Shown here piece by piece: positions 41,496-50,495 of a stretch of 64,000 nt of DNA (position 1 is the first letter of the stretch; the number at the start of each line of letters is the position of its first letter). The DNA comes from Lysobacter sp. KIS68-7 (GTDB lineage Bacteria > Pseudomonadota > Gammaproteobacteria > Xanthomonadales > Xanthomonadaceae), in contig NZ_CP089925.1 of NCBI RefSeq assembly GCF_021284745.1, positions 3,161,001-3,225,000 on the forward strand, read 5' to 3'. Position numbers and translations under genes: made by a program. Under the pieces are notes generated by a model. The model saw only the letters and a list, made by a program, of their open reading frames with translations. It did not search any database and was not told where the DNA came from.

Positions 41496-41831
41496 ATGCG
41501 TTGGACACCCCGCGACTGGCTCGAGCGCCTGCCCGGCCCCGCCACCGACCGCTGGCCGGAGGGGGAGCGCTTCGTGCACGCCTTCGCCCGTGGCGCGGTG
41601 TCGGTCGAACTATACGCGCCGGTCGGGCACGACCCCCAGACACCGCACGCGGAAGACGAGCTGTACTTCATCGTCGCCGGGACCGGCGTGCTGTCGATCG
41701 ACGGGGTCGCGCATCCCTTCGCCCCGGGCGATATGTTCTTCGTGCCGGCGCATGCGCCGCATCGGTTCGAGCGTTTCAGCGAAGGGTTCGCGGCCTGGGC
41801 GGTGTTCTGGCCCGCGACGGGCGCGCCCTAG
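41496..41831 (+). CDS. Small cupin-domain protein (111 aa)
   Basis: Single-domain cupin: motif 1 is H-A-E-D-E-L-Y-F-I-V-A-G-T-G (His and Glu ligands) and motif 2 is F-A-P-G-D-M-F-F-V-P-A-H-A-P-H-R-F. The ligand set points to a metal-binding cupin; the substrate is unknown. It ends overlapping the convergent hydrolase stop by 4 bases. Confidence 0.9.
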   Translation: MRWTPRDWLERLPGPATDRWPEGERFVHAFARGAVSVELYAPVGHDPQTPHAEDELYFIVAGTGVLSIDGVAHPFAPGDMFFVPAHAPHRFERFSEGFAAWAVFWPATGAP

Positions 41832-42592
41832 GCGGCGTGCCACGCGGCCACGCGTTCCACGACCCACTCGGGTGCATCGAGCGCCAGGTCATGGCCGGCT
41901 TGCGGGTGGATGCAGAGTTCGCAGTGCCAGCGTTCCGCCAGCGCTTCCGAGCAACGCACGTCGACCAATGCGTCCAGCTGGCTCGCCAGCAGCAAGGTCG
42001 GGGCCCTCATCTGCTCCGGTGGAGTGAAGCGTGAGGCGGCCAGCAATTGTCGCAACGCATTGGCTCGCGTCACGGGCGCTTCGCGATCCCACGTCGTCCA
42101 GCGCGCGAGGATTTCGCGGCCTTCTGGCGAATCCGGATCGGCGCGACTCGTCGCCTGCAGGATCGTGCGCTCGCGTTGCTCCGCGTTCCCTGCCAGGAAG
42201 GCGCTCGCCATCGCAAAGTAGTGATTGGGACGCAGGCGTCGATACCACGGGCTGCCTTCGCGCGCGCTGGTGTTCATCAGCACGCAAGCGCCCACTTCAT
42301 CCGGATGGCGGCGCGCCCATTCCACGGCGACCATTGCGCCGAGGGAGAGCGCGACGAAGCCGAACGGCGGCGCGGGCTCCGCAGCGCGGCATCGTTCGCG
42401 ACACGCTTCCACGAGGCCTGCCATGGTCGACGGACTGCGCTCGCCCACGCGCGATCCGTTGCCCGGCAGGTCGATGCATTGCACCGTCACCTGGAGTCGC
42501 TGCGCGAAACGCTCCGGCAATCCGTTCCAATGGCGCGCATCGCGCGACAGGCCGCGCAGGAAGAGCCAGTGCCGCGGCATCGCAGCGCTCAT
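41828..42592 (-). CDS. Alpha/beta hydrolase (254 aa)
   Basis: The nucleophile elbow is V-A-L-S-L-G-A-M (Ser near residue 84), the oxyanion region is F-L-R-G-L-S-R-D near the N-terminus, and the late catalytic His sits in A-G-H-D-L-A-L-D. The ATG at 42592 overlaps the stop of the M14-type gene by 4 bases, so both are made together. Esterase or amidase activity is likely; in context it may act on acyl groups handled by the neighbouring enzymes. Confidence 0.88.
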   Translation of the reverse strand: MSAAMPRHWLFLRGLSRDARHWNGLPERFAQRLQVTVQCIDLPGNGSRVGERSPSTMAGLVEACRERCRAAEPAPPFGFVALSLGAMVAVEWARRHPDEVGACVLMNTSAREGSPWYRRLRPNHYFAMASAFLAGNAEQRERTILQATSRADPDSPEGREILARWTTWDREAPVTRANALRQLLAASRFTPPEQMRAPTLLLASQLDALVDVRCSEALAERWHCELCIHPQAGHDLALDAPEWVVERVAAWHAA

Positions 42593-43641
42593 CGCGCGTC
42601 GGGATACCAACGCGCCATCGCATCCCGCAGCCACTTCTCGCGCATGGCGCCGCCGGGCATCCACGCCGCGTGGCTGGCCGTCGCATGCAACAGGAAATCG
42701 AACAAGGGCAGGTGCCGCCGCAGCACGCGATGCACGCGATGCGCGCGTCGCGGATTGAAGATCCCTTCGCGCGTGAATCCCTGGCGCAGGTTCTTGCGCA
42801 CCCATGCCCAGGAGCCCATCTCCAGCGTCATCGGCAGGAAGGGATTCGCCGGGCGGTCCATGCGCGCGTGCAGGTAATCCCACAGGTCGCCGTGCGCCAG
42901 GTACTGCGCGCTCTGTGGTTCGAAGCGATACGGATGATGCGGATGGCTGCGTTCGAACAGGTCCGTCAGCGCGGCGAACTCCGGCAGCACGCGCGTTGGC
43001 GTGCGCGTGCACGCATGCGGGAACCAGATGCGGTCGAGCACGCCGAACCCCGAGTGGCAATCGATCGCCAGCGACAAGGGACGTTCGGCGAAGGCGCCTT
43101 CGACGAGCGCACACAGCGCAGCGGCTTCCGGTTCCATCGCCGCGTTGGAGGGGCCGCGGAACCACGGCCACCGCGGCCCGATGCGATGCCCGCCCATCAA
43201 CCACGGCACGCGCGCATCGGCATCGACCGGTGCGTTGCGCATCAGGTCCACGCCGCGTGGATTGGCGCGCGTATGCAAATGCATGCCGCCAGGATTGACG
43301 ATGGGCACCAGCACGATGCGCGCGTGCGACAGCATTTCGTGCAAGGCGCCGTCCCACGTCGCGCGCGCCAGCAGGGTGCGCAACCACGCCATCACCACCG
43401 AGGCGCCGATGCGTTCGAGGCCGTGCACGCCGCCGATCACACCAAGCGCGGCATTGCGCACATCGGGGTTGCCCAGCCCGATCGCCCAGATCGGCAGGGA
43501 CTCGCCGCCGGCCGATACACGCGCGATGCAACGCGCGTCGAAACCCAGCTGGCGCGCACTCCGCTGGCCGAGTTCGATCAGCGATTCCAGTTCCACGAGT
43601 TCGGGGAAGGCGGCCGGCCGATCCGCAACGCGTGCGTCCAT
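42589..43641 (-). CDS. M14-type succinylglutamate desuccinylase/aspartoacylase-like enzyme (350 aa)
   Basis: Zinc carboxypeptidase fold: H-G-L-E at 73-76 gives zinc ligands His73 and Glu76, N-P-G-G-M is in the substrate loop, A-I-D-C-H-S-G carries the third ligand, and a catalytic Glu is likely in P-M-T-L-E-M-G. GGAGGGG precedes the ATG at 43641. The family deacylates N-acyl amino acids or trims peptides. It overlaps the downstream hydrolase gene and lies 68 bases after the two-domain acyltransferase. Confidence 0.85.
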   Translation of the reverse strand: MDARVADRPAAFPELVELESLIELGQRSARQLGFDARCIARVSAGGESLPIWAIGLGNPDVRNAALGVIGGVHGLERIGASVVMAWLRTLLARATWDGALHEMLSHARIVLVPIVNPGGMHLHTRANPRGVDLMRNAPVDADARVPWLMGGHRIGPRWPWFRGPSNAAMEPEAAALCALVEGAFAERPLSLAIDCHSGFGVLDRIWFPHACTRTPTRVLPEFAALTDLFERSHPHHPYRFEPQSAQYLAHGDLWDYLHARMDRPANPFLPMTLEMGSWAWVRKNLRQGFTREGIFNPRRAHRVHRVLRRHLPLFDFLLHATASHAAWMPGGAMREKWLRDAMARWYPDAR

Positions 43642-43677
43642 GTCCCCTCCGCGGGCGTGTCCCCTGCCCCGGATGCT

Positions 43678-43701
43678 TCGCCGGCGCACGTGAGCCGGCG
43701 A
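43678..43701. other. Hairpin downstream of the acyltransferase gene
   Basis: TCGCCGGC (43678-43685) and GCCGGCGA (43694-43701) form a perfect 8-base stem with an 8-base loop just after the acyltransferase stop. There is no U tract on the minus strand, so it may be an mRNA-stabilising or partial-stop structure. Confidence 0.4.
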
Positions 43702-43709
43702 TGACGGTT

Positions 43710-45413
43710 TTATTGCGGCGGTCCGGCGAGGTAACGGCGGCGCTTGCGCGGGGCCATGCGCTGGATGTCGACTTCGATCAGCCCGTCCACGCTGTCGCCG
43801 AAGTCCGGGTCCACGCCGAAGGCCAGGAAGCGCGCGCCGCCTGGTTCGCACAGTTCGGTGTACTGCTTGTAGAGCATTGGCACGGTTGCACCGAGGCCGT
43901 CGAGGTTGTCCTTCAGCACGCGAAACGCGGTGTCCGCGTCGATGTCGGCGAACTCCGGCGCGGCCGCGCGGTAGGCGAAGGGACGCCGCGAGATGACTTC
44001 CGCGTCCGGGCCGCCGTGGAAGCGCGTGTAGAACGCGACGATCTGCTCCCGCGCCGCCACCGGCAGCGCTGCACTGATCGAGACCGCGCCGAACAGGTAG
44101 CGCACGCGCGGATGGCGTCGCAGGTAGGCGCCGATGCCTTGCCACAACCAGTCGATGCTGCGACTGCCCCAGGCTTCGGGCACGACGAAGCTGCGTCCGA
44201 GCTCCAGCCCTTCGGCGATGCGCGGCAGCATGGCGTCCGGATAGTCGAACAGCGACGCAGTGTAGAGGCCGCGCAAGCCATGCTCCGCCAGCACGCGTGC
44301 GCCGCGGGCGACGCGATACGCACCCACGATGCGACGCTCCGGTGCATCCCACAACACGATGTGCTCGTACCAACCATCGTGGACATCCAGGTCCACCGCG
44401 CGCCCGGTGCCCTCGCCCACCGCGCGGAACGTGCGTTCTCGCAGGCGACCCAGTTCGCGCAGCACGGGCGAATCGATGGGCAGCCGACCGGTGCAGATCT
44501 TCTTGCCGTCAGCGGTTTCGCCCAGGCATTCCATCCCTGCGATCGCGCGCTCGACGAGCGCGGGGTCCACGGGTGCGGCGAGCGGACGCGGTGCGCCCGG
44601 CGTCGGCTTCAAGGCATACAGCGCGGTGCGCACGCGGCGCACTTCCTGCGCGTCGGCAGCGGCTTGCAGTTGCATCGGCTCGCCGACGCGCAGCGCGATG
44701 CGGCGCTTGCGGCGCTCGAACATCTCGCGCGCCAGCAACGCGGTGCCCGCTGGTTTGAACACCGTCGAGGCGCCATAGAACAAGGCCGAATTGCGCGCGA
44801 AGATCCGCACCGGCAACACCGGCGCGTCGCACGCGCGCGCAAATCGGAGGAAGCCGCGACGCCAGCGACCATCGCGCACGCCCCCAGGCCCGAAGCGCGA
44901 CACCTCGCCCGCGGGGAACAGGATCACGCACTGGCCGGCGCGCACCGCCTCTTCGATCGCGCGCACGCTTTCCGACGGCGAACGCCCGCCGAACACGCGC
45001 ACGGGCAACAACAACTCCGCCAGCGGTTCCAGTTCCATCAGCACGTCGTTGGCGACGATGCGCACGTCCTTGCGCACGCGACCCACCGCATCGAGCAGGG
45101 CCAGCGCATCCAGTGCGCCCGACGGATGGTTGGCGACGATCACCAGCCCGCCGCGCGCGGGAATGCGCGCCAGGTCCGTCGGCGCCACGTGGTAGTCCGC
45201 TTGCAGGTAGTCGAGGGCCGCGCGCACGAAGGCCAGGCCACGCAAGGAGGAATGGTTGCGAAGGAAGGCGTCGACCTGGTCCAGGCGGGACCATTTCGCC
45301 AGCGTGCGCAACAAGGGAAGCGTGAATCGGGCGCGGCGGCCGCGGAACAGGCGCGGCATGCGCTCGGCCAGACGGTGCTCGATTCCGGGCATCGTGGAGG
45401 TCTGCTTCGGCAT
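43710..45413 (-). CDS. Two-domain acyltransferase: PlsC-like plus GNAT/OlsB-like (567 aa), OlsF-type
   Basis: N-terminal half: a lysophospholipid acyltransferase with N-H-P-S-G-A-L-D (95-102, a PlsC His/Asp motif with one extra residue) and later F-P-A-G-E-V-S-R. C-terminal half (about 300-567): a GNAT-fold region resembling OlsB hemolysin-like N-acyltransferases (I-V-G-A-Y-R-V-A-R, L-G-R-S-F-V-V-P-E-A-W-G). This fusion matches OlsF-type bifunctional synthases, which make ornithine or similar aminolipids by N- then O-acylation. No signal is seen; it should act at the inner membrane face. The amino acid used cannot be told. Confidence 0.85.
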   Translation of the reverse strand: MPKQTSTMPGIEHRLAERMPRLFRGRRARFTLPLLRTLAKWSRLDQVDAFLRNHSSLRGLAFVRAALDYLQADYHVAPTDLARIPARGGLVIVANHPSGALDALALLDAVGRVRKDVRIVANDVLMELEPLAELLLPVRVFGGRSPSESVRAIEEAVRAGQCVILFPAGEVSRFGPGGVRDGRWRRGFLRFARACDAPVLPVRIFARNSALFYGASTVFKPAGTALLAREMFERRKRRIALRVGEPMQLQAAADAQEVRRVRTALYALKPTPGAPRPLAAPVDPALVERAIAGMECLGETADGKKICTGRLPIDSPVLRELGRLRERTFRAVGEGTGRAVDLDVHDGWYEHIVLWDAPERRIVGAYRVARGARVLAEHGLRGLYTASLFDYPDAMLPRIAEGLELGRSFVVPEAWGSRSIDWLWQGIGAYLRRHPRVRYLFGAVSISAALPVAAREQIVAFYTRFHGGPDAEVISRRPFAYRAAAPEFADIDADTAFRVLKDNLDGLGATVPMLYKQYTELCEPGGARFLAFGVDPDFGDSVDGLIEVDIQRMAPRKRRRYLAGPPQ

Positions 45414-45562
45414 TGGGCGGCACTGTGTGCACGCGATGCGGCAACGGCATGACAGCGGCGCAACAAGGGCATGACAGACGGGCGAAACGAACGAATTCCT
45501 TACACCCGGCGCGCGTGGCCCGCCTATCCTTCACCTCGACAGCAACCGATGGAACCGAGCGC

Positions 45563-45772
45563 ATGACCCCGCAACGCTCACACCTCGACGCAGCGCTGTA
45601 TCAATTGCACGCCGCGCTGCCCTTGTGGCGGCATGAGATCGAATCCGACGCCGACCTGCGCCGGCATTACGACGAACTGCTTTCGCGCCTCGTCGAACAG
45701 GCGCACCCCGACGATCGCGATTACGTGCAATGGCAGGCCAACGACCTGCTCGCCTCGCGCGGTTGGTGCTGA
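45563..45772 (+). CDS. Small hypothetical protein (69 aa)
   Basis: M-T-P-Q-R-S-H-L-D-A-A-L-Y-Q-L-H, then acidic helical sequence ending in W-Q-A-N-D-L-L-A-S-R-G-W-C. It is soluble, helical and has no recognised family. GGAACCG lies before the ATG. It is divergent from the acyltransferase gene across 149 bases. Composition and a sensible length support it as real; role unknown. Confidence 0.6.
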   Translation: MTPQRSHLDAALYQLHAALPLWRHEIESDADLRRHYDELLSRLVEQAHPDDRDYVQWQANDLLASRGWC

Positions 45773-45776
45773 GGCC

Positions 45777-46142
45777 TCAGGCGGCGCGCGCCAACCAGCG
45801 TATCGCGGGCACGGTCGCACCGAATCGTTGGTAGTAGTAACCCCGCAGCGCAGCCAGCGCTTCCACACTCGCAGAGATCGCCACGTCGCCGACGCAGGCG
45901 ATGCGCATGCGCTTCACCGCCGGTCCCCGCGCCATGCGCGTGGCGTGGTCGATCGTTTCCGCGTTCGAGGCTTCGGCGACGTCGGCCTGCGTGAAGTCGA
46001 CAAGCAGGCGCTCATACGAGGAACGCGCCTGTTCGCGGATGAGGCCATCCAGCGCTGCGGAACGCTCGTGCGGCGTGACCACGCCGGCGAAGGTCACCTG
46101 GATCACGGCGGGTTCCGGCAACAAGGCAATCGAATAGGACAT
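45777..46142 (-). CDS. STAS/SpoIIAA-like small protein (121 aa)
   Basis: The layout is a beta strand start (I-A-L-L-P-E-P-A-V-I-Q-V-T-F-A-G-V-V), L-L-V-D-F-T-Q-A-D-V as the central strand, and a later M-R-I-A-C-V-G-D-V. This is the pattern of SpoIIAA/STAS-like proteins found as small orphans in Xanthomonadales. The ATG is at 46142. It is convergent with the 69-aa gene. Function is unknown. Confidence 0.7.
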   Translation of the reverse strand: MSYSIALLPEPAVIQVTFAGVVTPHERSAALDGLIREQARSSYERLLVDFTQADVAEASNAETIDHATRMARGPAVKRMRIACVGDVAISASVEALAALRGYYYQRFGATVPAIRWLARAA

Positions 46143-46287
46143 GGGGGATCCGTACGGAGGGGGCGGCGCGCAGGATGCGTGGCGATTGCGACAGCGCGAT
46201 TGCGGCAGCATGCATGCAAGCTCAGCAAGAGATCGTGAATACGACGTTGCTTGAACCGCGCGCGCCGATGCAGGCCTCCGACATCGC

Positions 46288-46527
46288 ATGGAAAACCCTG
46301 CGACATCCGAGGTCCTGATCACGTTCATCGGCGGACCGCTGCACGGCACGTTCACGCGCCGCGCCGATCCGCCCGACCTGATCCCGGCGCGCGCGGGCGA
46401 GCGCACGGTGCTCTACGTGCGCCGCTGGAACCTGACGTTGACCGAAGGCACCGCGGTGTTCGCGCCGCTGGGCATGACCGACGACGCGATCGAGGAACAG
46501 GCGCGCAGCCTGCCGCCGTCGCACTGA
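46288..46527 (+). CDS. Small hypothetical protein (79 aa)
   Basis: S-E-V-L-I-T-F-I-G-G-P-L-H-G-T-F is followed by E-R-T-V-L-Y-V-R-R-W-N-L-T-L and a short Glu-rich helix. The strand pattern suggests a compact beta protein; the G-G-P-L-H-G motif is seen in small proteins of unknown role. It is divergent from the STAS-like gene across 145 bases and convergent with the degenerate kinase gene. Confidence 0.6.
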   Translation: MENPATSEVLITFIGGPLHGTFTRRADPPDLIPARAGERTVLYVRRWNLTLTEGTAVFAPLGMTDDAIEEQARSLPPSH

Positions 46528-46534
46528 CGCAACG

Positions 46535-47701
46535 CTACTCGACTTCCATTGACACGCGCCCCGGCACCCACCGCAGGCGCCAGCCCGCGCGTTCGGCGGC
46601 ACGCGACATGAGTGCGGGAATTGCGCCGCTGTCGGCGCGTTGCGCCGTCGTCGCGGGAGGCGGCGCCAAGCCCGGCTCGCTCAGCTCCAACCTGCCGGCG
46701 CTGCCTTGCACGCGCAGTCCCTTCGACGCCGCGAACTGCTTGCGCGCCAGCATGCGCAACAACAACACCGATTCGCGGCGCGCGACGTAGGCGGTCCCGC
46801 TCACGTCGAGCACCGGGCCCGCCTGCGGATCCTGCAACCAGCGCGCGAAGGCTTCGCGCACCAGCCCATCGAGTTCGACCACTTCGTGTTCCACCGGCGT
46901 GCGGCGTGCGAGCGCGAGCAGCAGTTCGAGCAGGTCCGCGAGTTCCTCGACGCCGCGCTCCAGGCGCTGCAGGCGCGACGTGGAAGCAGCGTCGGTCGTC
47001 GGTTCGTCCAGCATCACTTCCGCCACGCCCTGCACCACCGCGATGGGCGTGCGCAGCGCGTGGCTCGCATCGGCGAAGAAGGCAAGCTGGCGCGCATCCG
47101 CATCGACCAGGCGTGCCTGGTAATCGTCGATCGCGCGCGCGAGGCGGCCGAGTTCGTCGGACGACACCCGCCCCTCGAGGTCCGTCTTGACCGGCGTCTG
47201 CGGCAGGCGATCGACTTCGTCGGCGAGCGCTCCCACCGGCGCGAGCGCGCGCCCCGCGAACAACCAGCCCAGCCAGCCCCCGACCGCGACACCCAGCAGC
47301 GTCATCAGGATCAGGAAGATGTTGAGGTGCTGCTCGGTGGCTTCGATGTCGCCCAGGTCGATCACGAAGTACAGGCGGCCCGCGCGCGTGTCGAACACGC
47401 CGACGTGGATGCCTTCGTGGTCCGGGTCCTCATGCACGCCCGGCGCGAACCCCGCGTACTGCGGCGGCGGGCGAAGGAGGTAACCACTCAGCCGCTGCGT
47501 GCGCGGCAAGTGCGCGGGCAGCCCGTTGGCGATGCGCAGGCCGTAGTCCTCCGCCTGGCCGCGCAGGATTTCCTTGGCGAGGATGTGTTCGTAATCCTCG
47601 GCGACGGCCACCACGCCGAGTCCGAACAGCACGCACATCACCAGGCCGAGTGCGGCGGACGCCCACGCGACGCGCTTGCGCAGGGACACGGGCGACGTCA
47701 T
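46535..47701 (-). CDS. Sensor histidine kinase with degenerate ATP-binding domain (388 aa)
   Basis: Two membrane segments (about 13-35 and 125-150) flank a periplasmic sensor region. A HAMP follows, then a phosphoacceptor H-box with H214 (F-F-A-D-A-S-H-A-L-R-T-P-I). The C-terminal ~95 residues sit where HATPase_c should be, but the N box reads L-L-L-R-M-L-A-R-K-Q-F-A instead of N-L-L-x-N-A, the G1 box reads L-S-E-P-G-L-A-P, and no G-L-G-L is seen. The gene overlaps its response regulator gene by 4 bases. It may act as a phosphatase or need another kinase. Confidence 0.88.
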   Translation of the reverse strand: MTSPVSLRKRVAWASAALGLVMCVLFGLGVVAVAEDYEHILAKEILRGQAEDYGLRIANGLPAHLPRTQRLSGYLLRPPPQYAGFAPGVHEDPDHEGIHVGVFDTRAGRLYFVIDLGDIEATEQHLNIFLILMTLLGVAVGGWLGWLFAGRALAPVGALADEVDRLPQTPVKTDLEGRVSSDELGRLARAIDDYQARLVDADARQLAFFADASHALRTPIAVVQGVAEVMLDEPTTDAASTSRLQRLERGVEELADLLELLLALARRTPVEHEVVELDGLVREAFARWLQDPQAGPVLDVSGTAYVARRESVLLLRMLARKQFAASKGLRVQGSAGRLELSEPGLAPPPATTAQRADSGAIPALMSRAAERAGWRLRWVPGRVSMEVE

Positions 47702-48390
47702 GGCGGCAGGATCCGGTAGCCGACCCCACGCACCGATCGGATCAGGGGCGTGTCGAACGGTTTGTCGAGCAATGCGCGCAGTTCGTACATCTGCGTGTGC
47801 AGCGCGGCCATGTCGCCGGCCTCCGCGCCCCAGGCTGCGCGCAGCAGTCGTTCGTGCGCGACGATCTTCGGCGCTTCTGCAAGCAACAGGTCGAGCAGCC
47901 TTCCCTGCAGGCGCGTGAGGGGGACGCGTTTGCCTTCGCGCGTGGCCGTCATGGTCGTTGCGTCGTAGGTGAGCGGCGCGTCGGTCGCGGCCTTGCGCGA
48001 CGGGCCCGCGATGCCGCGGTGGATCACGCGGATGCGCGCTTCGAGTTCGCGCATCGCGAAAGGCTTGACCATGTAGTCGTCGGCGCCGTGCGCGTAGCCG
48101 CGGAGTTTGTCGTCGAGCGTGTCGCGTGCCGTGAGCATCAGCACCGGCACGCCAAGGCCGGCGTCGCGCAGGGTCTTGCACAGGTCCAGGCCGTCCAGGC
48201 GCGGCAGGCCAAGGTCGAGCACGATCACGTCGAAATCGCCGTTGCGCGCGCGCTCCAGACCCGACGCGCCGTCCGCGCAGTGGTCGACCTCGTGGCCACG
48301 ACGCTCAAGGAAATCCCAGATGTTGGCGGCGATGTCCGCCTGGTCCTCGACGAGCAGGACCTTGAGGCCGTCGGGCGATGAGGGCGACAT
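47698..48390 (-). CDS. OmpR/PhoB-family response regulator (230 aa)
   Basis: The receiver domain has E15/D16 acidic pocket residues, phosphoacceptor D59 (V-L-D-L-G-L-P), T87 and K109. A C-terminal winged helix follows (about 135-228: R-V-P-L-T-R-L-Q-G-R-L-L-D-L-L-L, and R-S-V-R-G-V-G-Y-R-I). It pairs with the degenerate sensor kinase and is divergent from the LtaS-like operon across 146 bases, so it likely regulates that operon and itself. Confidence 0.94.
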   Translation of the reverse strand: MSPSSPDGLKVLLVEDQADIAANIWDFLERRGHEVDHCADGASGLERARNGDFDVIVLDLGLPRLDGLDLCKTLRDAGLGVPVLMLTARDTLDDKLRGYAHGADDYMVKPFAMRELEARIRVIHRGIAGPSRKAATDAPLTYDATTMTATREGKRVPLTRLQGRLLDLLLAEAPKIVAHERLLRAAWGAEAGDMAALHTQMYELRALLDKPFDTPLIRSVRGVGYRILPP

Positions 48391-48536
48391 GAGGACAGGG
48401 TGCCACGTGCGCGGCGTCCCGGATTAACGAATGGCTGAGTTTGTCCTGAGGACGGTTTACAGGCCCCTCCGCAGGCTGCCGGGCAATCGCGTGCCATCCG
48501 CGCGGTCGCCCTTGCCCGCTGTTCCCGGAGTCCGTC

Positions 48537-50495
48537 TTGTCCTTGTTGGCCCGCTACCCCCGCCTCCGCCCCCTCGCCTGGCTGTTCGCGGTCTTCATGT
48601 CGATGTCGACCCTGACCCGCCTCGCCCTGCGCCTGGCCACCGGGGCCGCGACCCAGGCCACCCCGTGGACGGACCTGCGCGTGTTCGCGACGGGCTTCGG
48701 CTATGACGTGCTGACCTTCGTCTATTTCGCCTGGCCGCTGGTGCTGTTGCTGTGGCTGCTGCCGCAGCGCTGGTCGACGCTGCGCCGCGGCCGCTGGCCC
48801 GTGGCGGCGCTGTGCTTCGCGCTGCTGTGCGTGATCGGCTTCGTCGCCGTGGCCGAATGGACCTTCTGGGACGAATTCCAGAACCGCTTCAACTTCATCG
48901 CGGTGGACTACCTCGTCTACACGACCGAGGTGCTGGGCAACATCCGCGAGTCCTATCCGGTCGGGAAGATCCTCGCCGGCCTGGCGGTGTTCGCCACCAG
49001 CGTGTTCGCGCTCACGACGCGCAAGCGCCGCATGGACGGCGATGCGTCAACCTTCGGCCAGCGTTCGGCGTTCGTCGCGGTGTGGCTGCTGGTCACCGTC
49101 GCCGGCACCTGGACCATCGATGCCGAGATGAAGGACGGCGGCAAGAACGCCTACGCCGACGAACTCGCCGGCAACGGCATCTACCAGTTCTTCGCGTCCT
49201 ACCGGCAGGCCTCGCTGGACTACGACCGCTTCTACCGCATCGTGCCGGAAGCCGATGCCGTCGCGCAGGTGCGCGCATCGGTGTCCACGCCCGACGCCAC
49301 GTTCCTGCACGCGGCCGGCATCGATCGCCACATCCACAACGCGCGGCCCGAGCGCCGCCTCAACGTCGTGCTGATCAGCGTCGAAAGCCTGTCGGCGGAC
49401 TACTCGGGCCTGTACGGCGCGAAGCCGTCGCTGACGCCGAACCTCGATGCGCTCGCCAGCCAGAGCCTGGTGTTCAACAACCTCTATGCGTCCGGCACGC
49501 GCACGGTGCGCGGCCTGGAAGCGCTCGCGCTGTCGGTGCCGCCGACGCCGGGCGAATCGATCGTCAAGCGTCCGAACAACACCGGCCTGTTCTCGCTCGC
49601 CGAGGTGTTCAATTCGAAGGGTTACGAGTCGCAGTTCCTGTACGGCGGCTACGGCGCCTTCGACAACATGAACGCGTTCTTCGGCGGCAACGGCTACCAG
49701 GTGCACGACCGCATGGAGATCCCGTCGGAGGCGATCCACCACGAGAACGTGTGGGGCGTGGCCGACGAGGACCTGTACACGCTGTCGCTGAAGCGCTTCG
49801 ACGACGCGTATGCGGCGCACAAGCCCTTCTTCGCGCACGTGATGACCACGTCCAACCACCGTCCCTACACCTTCCCCGAAGGGCGTGGGCCGTGGCCGCA
49901 GAAAGTGCGCCAGAGCGCGGTGCTGTACACGGACTGGGCGATCGCCGACTTCCTCAAGCGCGCGCGCAGCAAGCCCTGGTTCGCCGACACGGTGTTCATC
50001 ATCACCGCCGACCATTGCGCGCAGAGCGCGGGCAAGGCCGCGTTGCCGGTGTTCCGCTACCACATCCCGATGTGGGTGTATTCGCCGGGCAACATCGCAC
50101 CCGGGCACTTCGACGGCCTGATGGGCCAGATCGACGTCGCGCCGACGCTGCTCGGCCTGCTCGGCTTCGACTACGACTCGCGCTTCTACGGCGTGGACGT
50201 GTTCGAGCATGCGCCCGAGCGCGCGTTCGTCGGCACCTATCAGTTGCTCGGTTACCTCACCGCAGATCGCCTCGTGCAGCTCTCGCCGCATCGCCACGTC
50301 GCGACGCTGCAACCGGCGATGGTGCAGGACGTGGCGCAGGCGGAGATCGCCGAGGATCCGCACATGACGCTGCAGGCCATCAGTGCCTACGAGACGGCCG
50401 CGCATGCGTTCCAGCATGGCGAGATGGGGCGCGTCATTCCGGCACCGGAAGAAGGGTCGATCGCCACCACGGCGAGGCTCGACGCCGCGCCATGA
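48537..50495 (+). CDS. LtaS/MdoB-family phosphoglycerol/phosphoethanolamine-type transferase (652 aa)
   Basis: Four to five N-terminal membrane helices (about 10-170) lead into a periplasmic sulfatase-fold domain. V-L-I-S-V-E-S-L-S-A-D has metal-ligand E283, and catalytic Thr is T321 in S-G-T-R-T-V-R-G. T-A-D-H-C and a late H-I-P-M-W motif fit metal ligands. Sequence is closer to LtaS/OpgB than to EptA. The start is a TTG with GGAG upstream. It should transfer a phospho-head group onto an envelope glycan or lipid. First gene of a three-gene overlapping operon. Confidence 0.9.
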   Translation: MSLLARYPRLRPLAWLFAVFMSMSTLTRLALRLATGAATQATPWTDLRVFATGFGYDVLTFVYFAWPLVLLLWLLPQRWSTLRRGRWPVAALCFALLCVIGFVAVAEWTFWDEFQNRFNFIAVDYLVYTTEVLGNIRESYPVGKILAGLAVFATSVFALTTRKRRMDGDASTFGQRSAFVAVWLLVTVAGTWTIDAEMKDGGKNAYADELAGNGIYQFFASYRQASLDYDRFYRIVPEADAVAQVRASVSTPDATFLHAAGIDRHIHNARPERRLNVVLISVESLSADYSGLYGAKPSLTPNLDALASQSLVFNNLYASGTRTVRGLEALALSVPPTPGESIVKRPNNTGLFSLAEVFNSKGYESQFLYGGYGAFDNMNAFFGGNGYQVHDRMEIPSEAIHHENVWGVADEDLYTLSLKRFDDAYAAHKPFFAHVMTTSNHRPYTFPEGRGPWPQKVRQSAVLYTDWAIADFLKRARSKPWFADTVFIITADHCAQSAGKAALPVFRYHIPMWVYSPGNIAPGHFDGLMGQIDVAPTLLGLLGFDYDSRFYGVDVFEHAPERAFVGTYQLLGYLTADRLVQLSPHRHVATLQPAMVQDVAQAEIAEDPHMTLQAISAYETAAHAFQHGEMGRVIPAPEEGSIATTARLDAAP

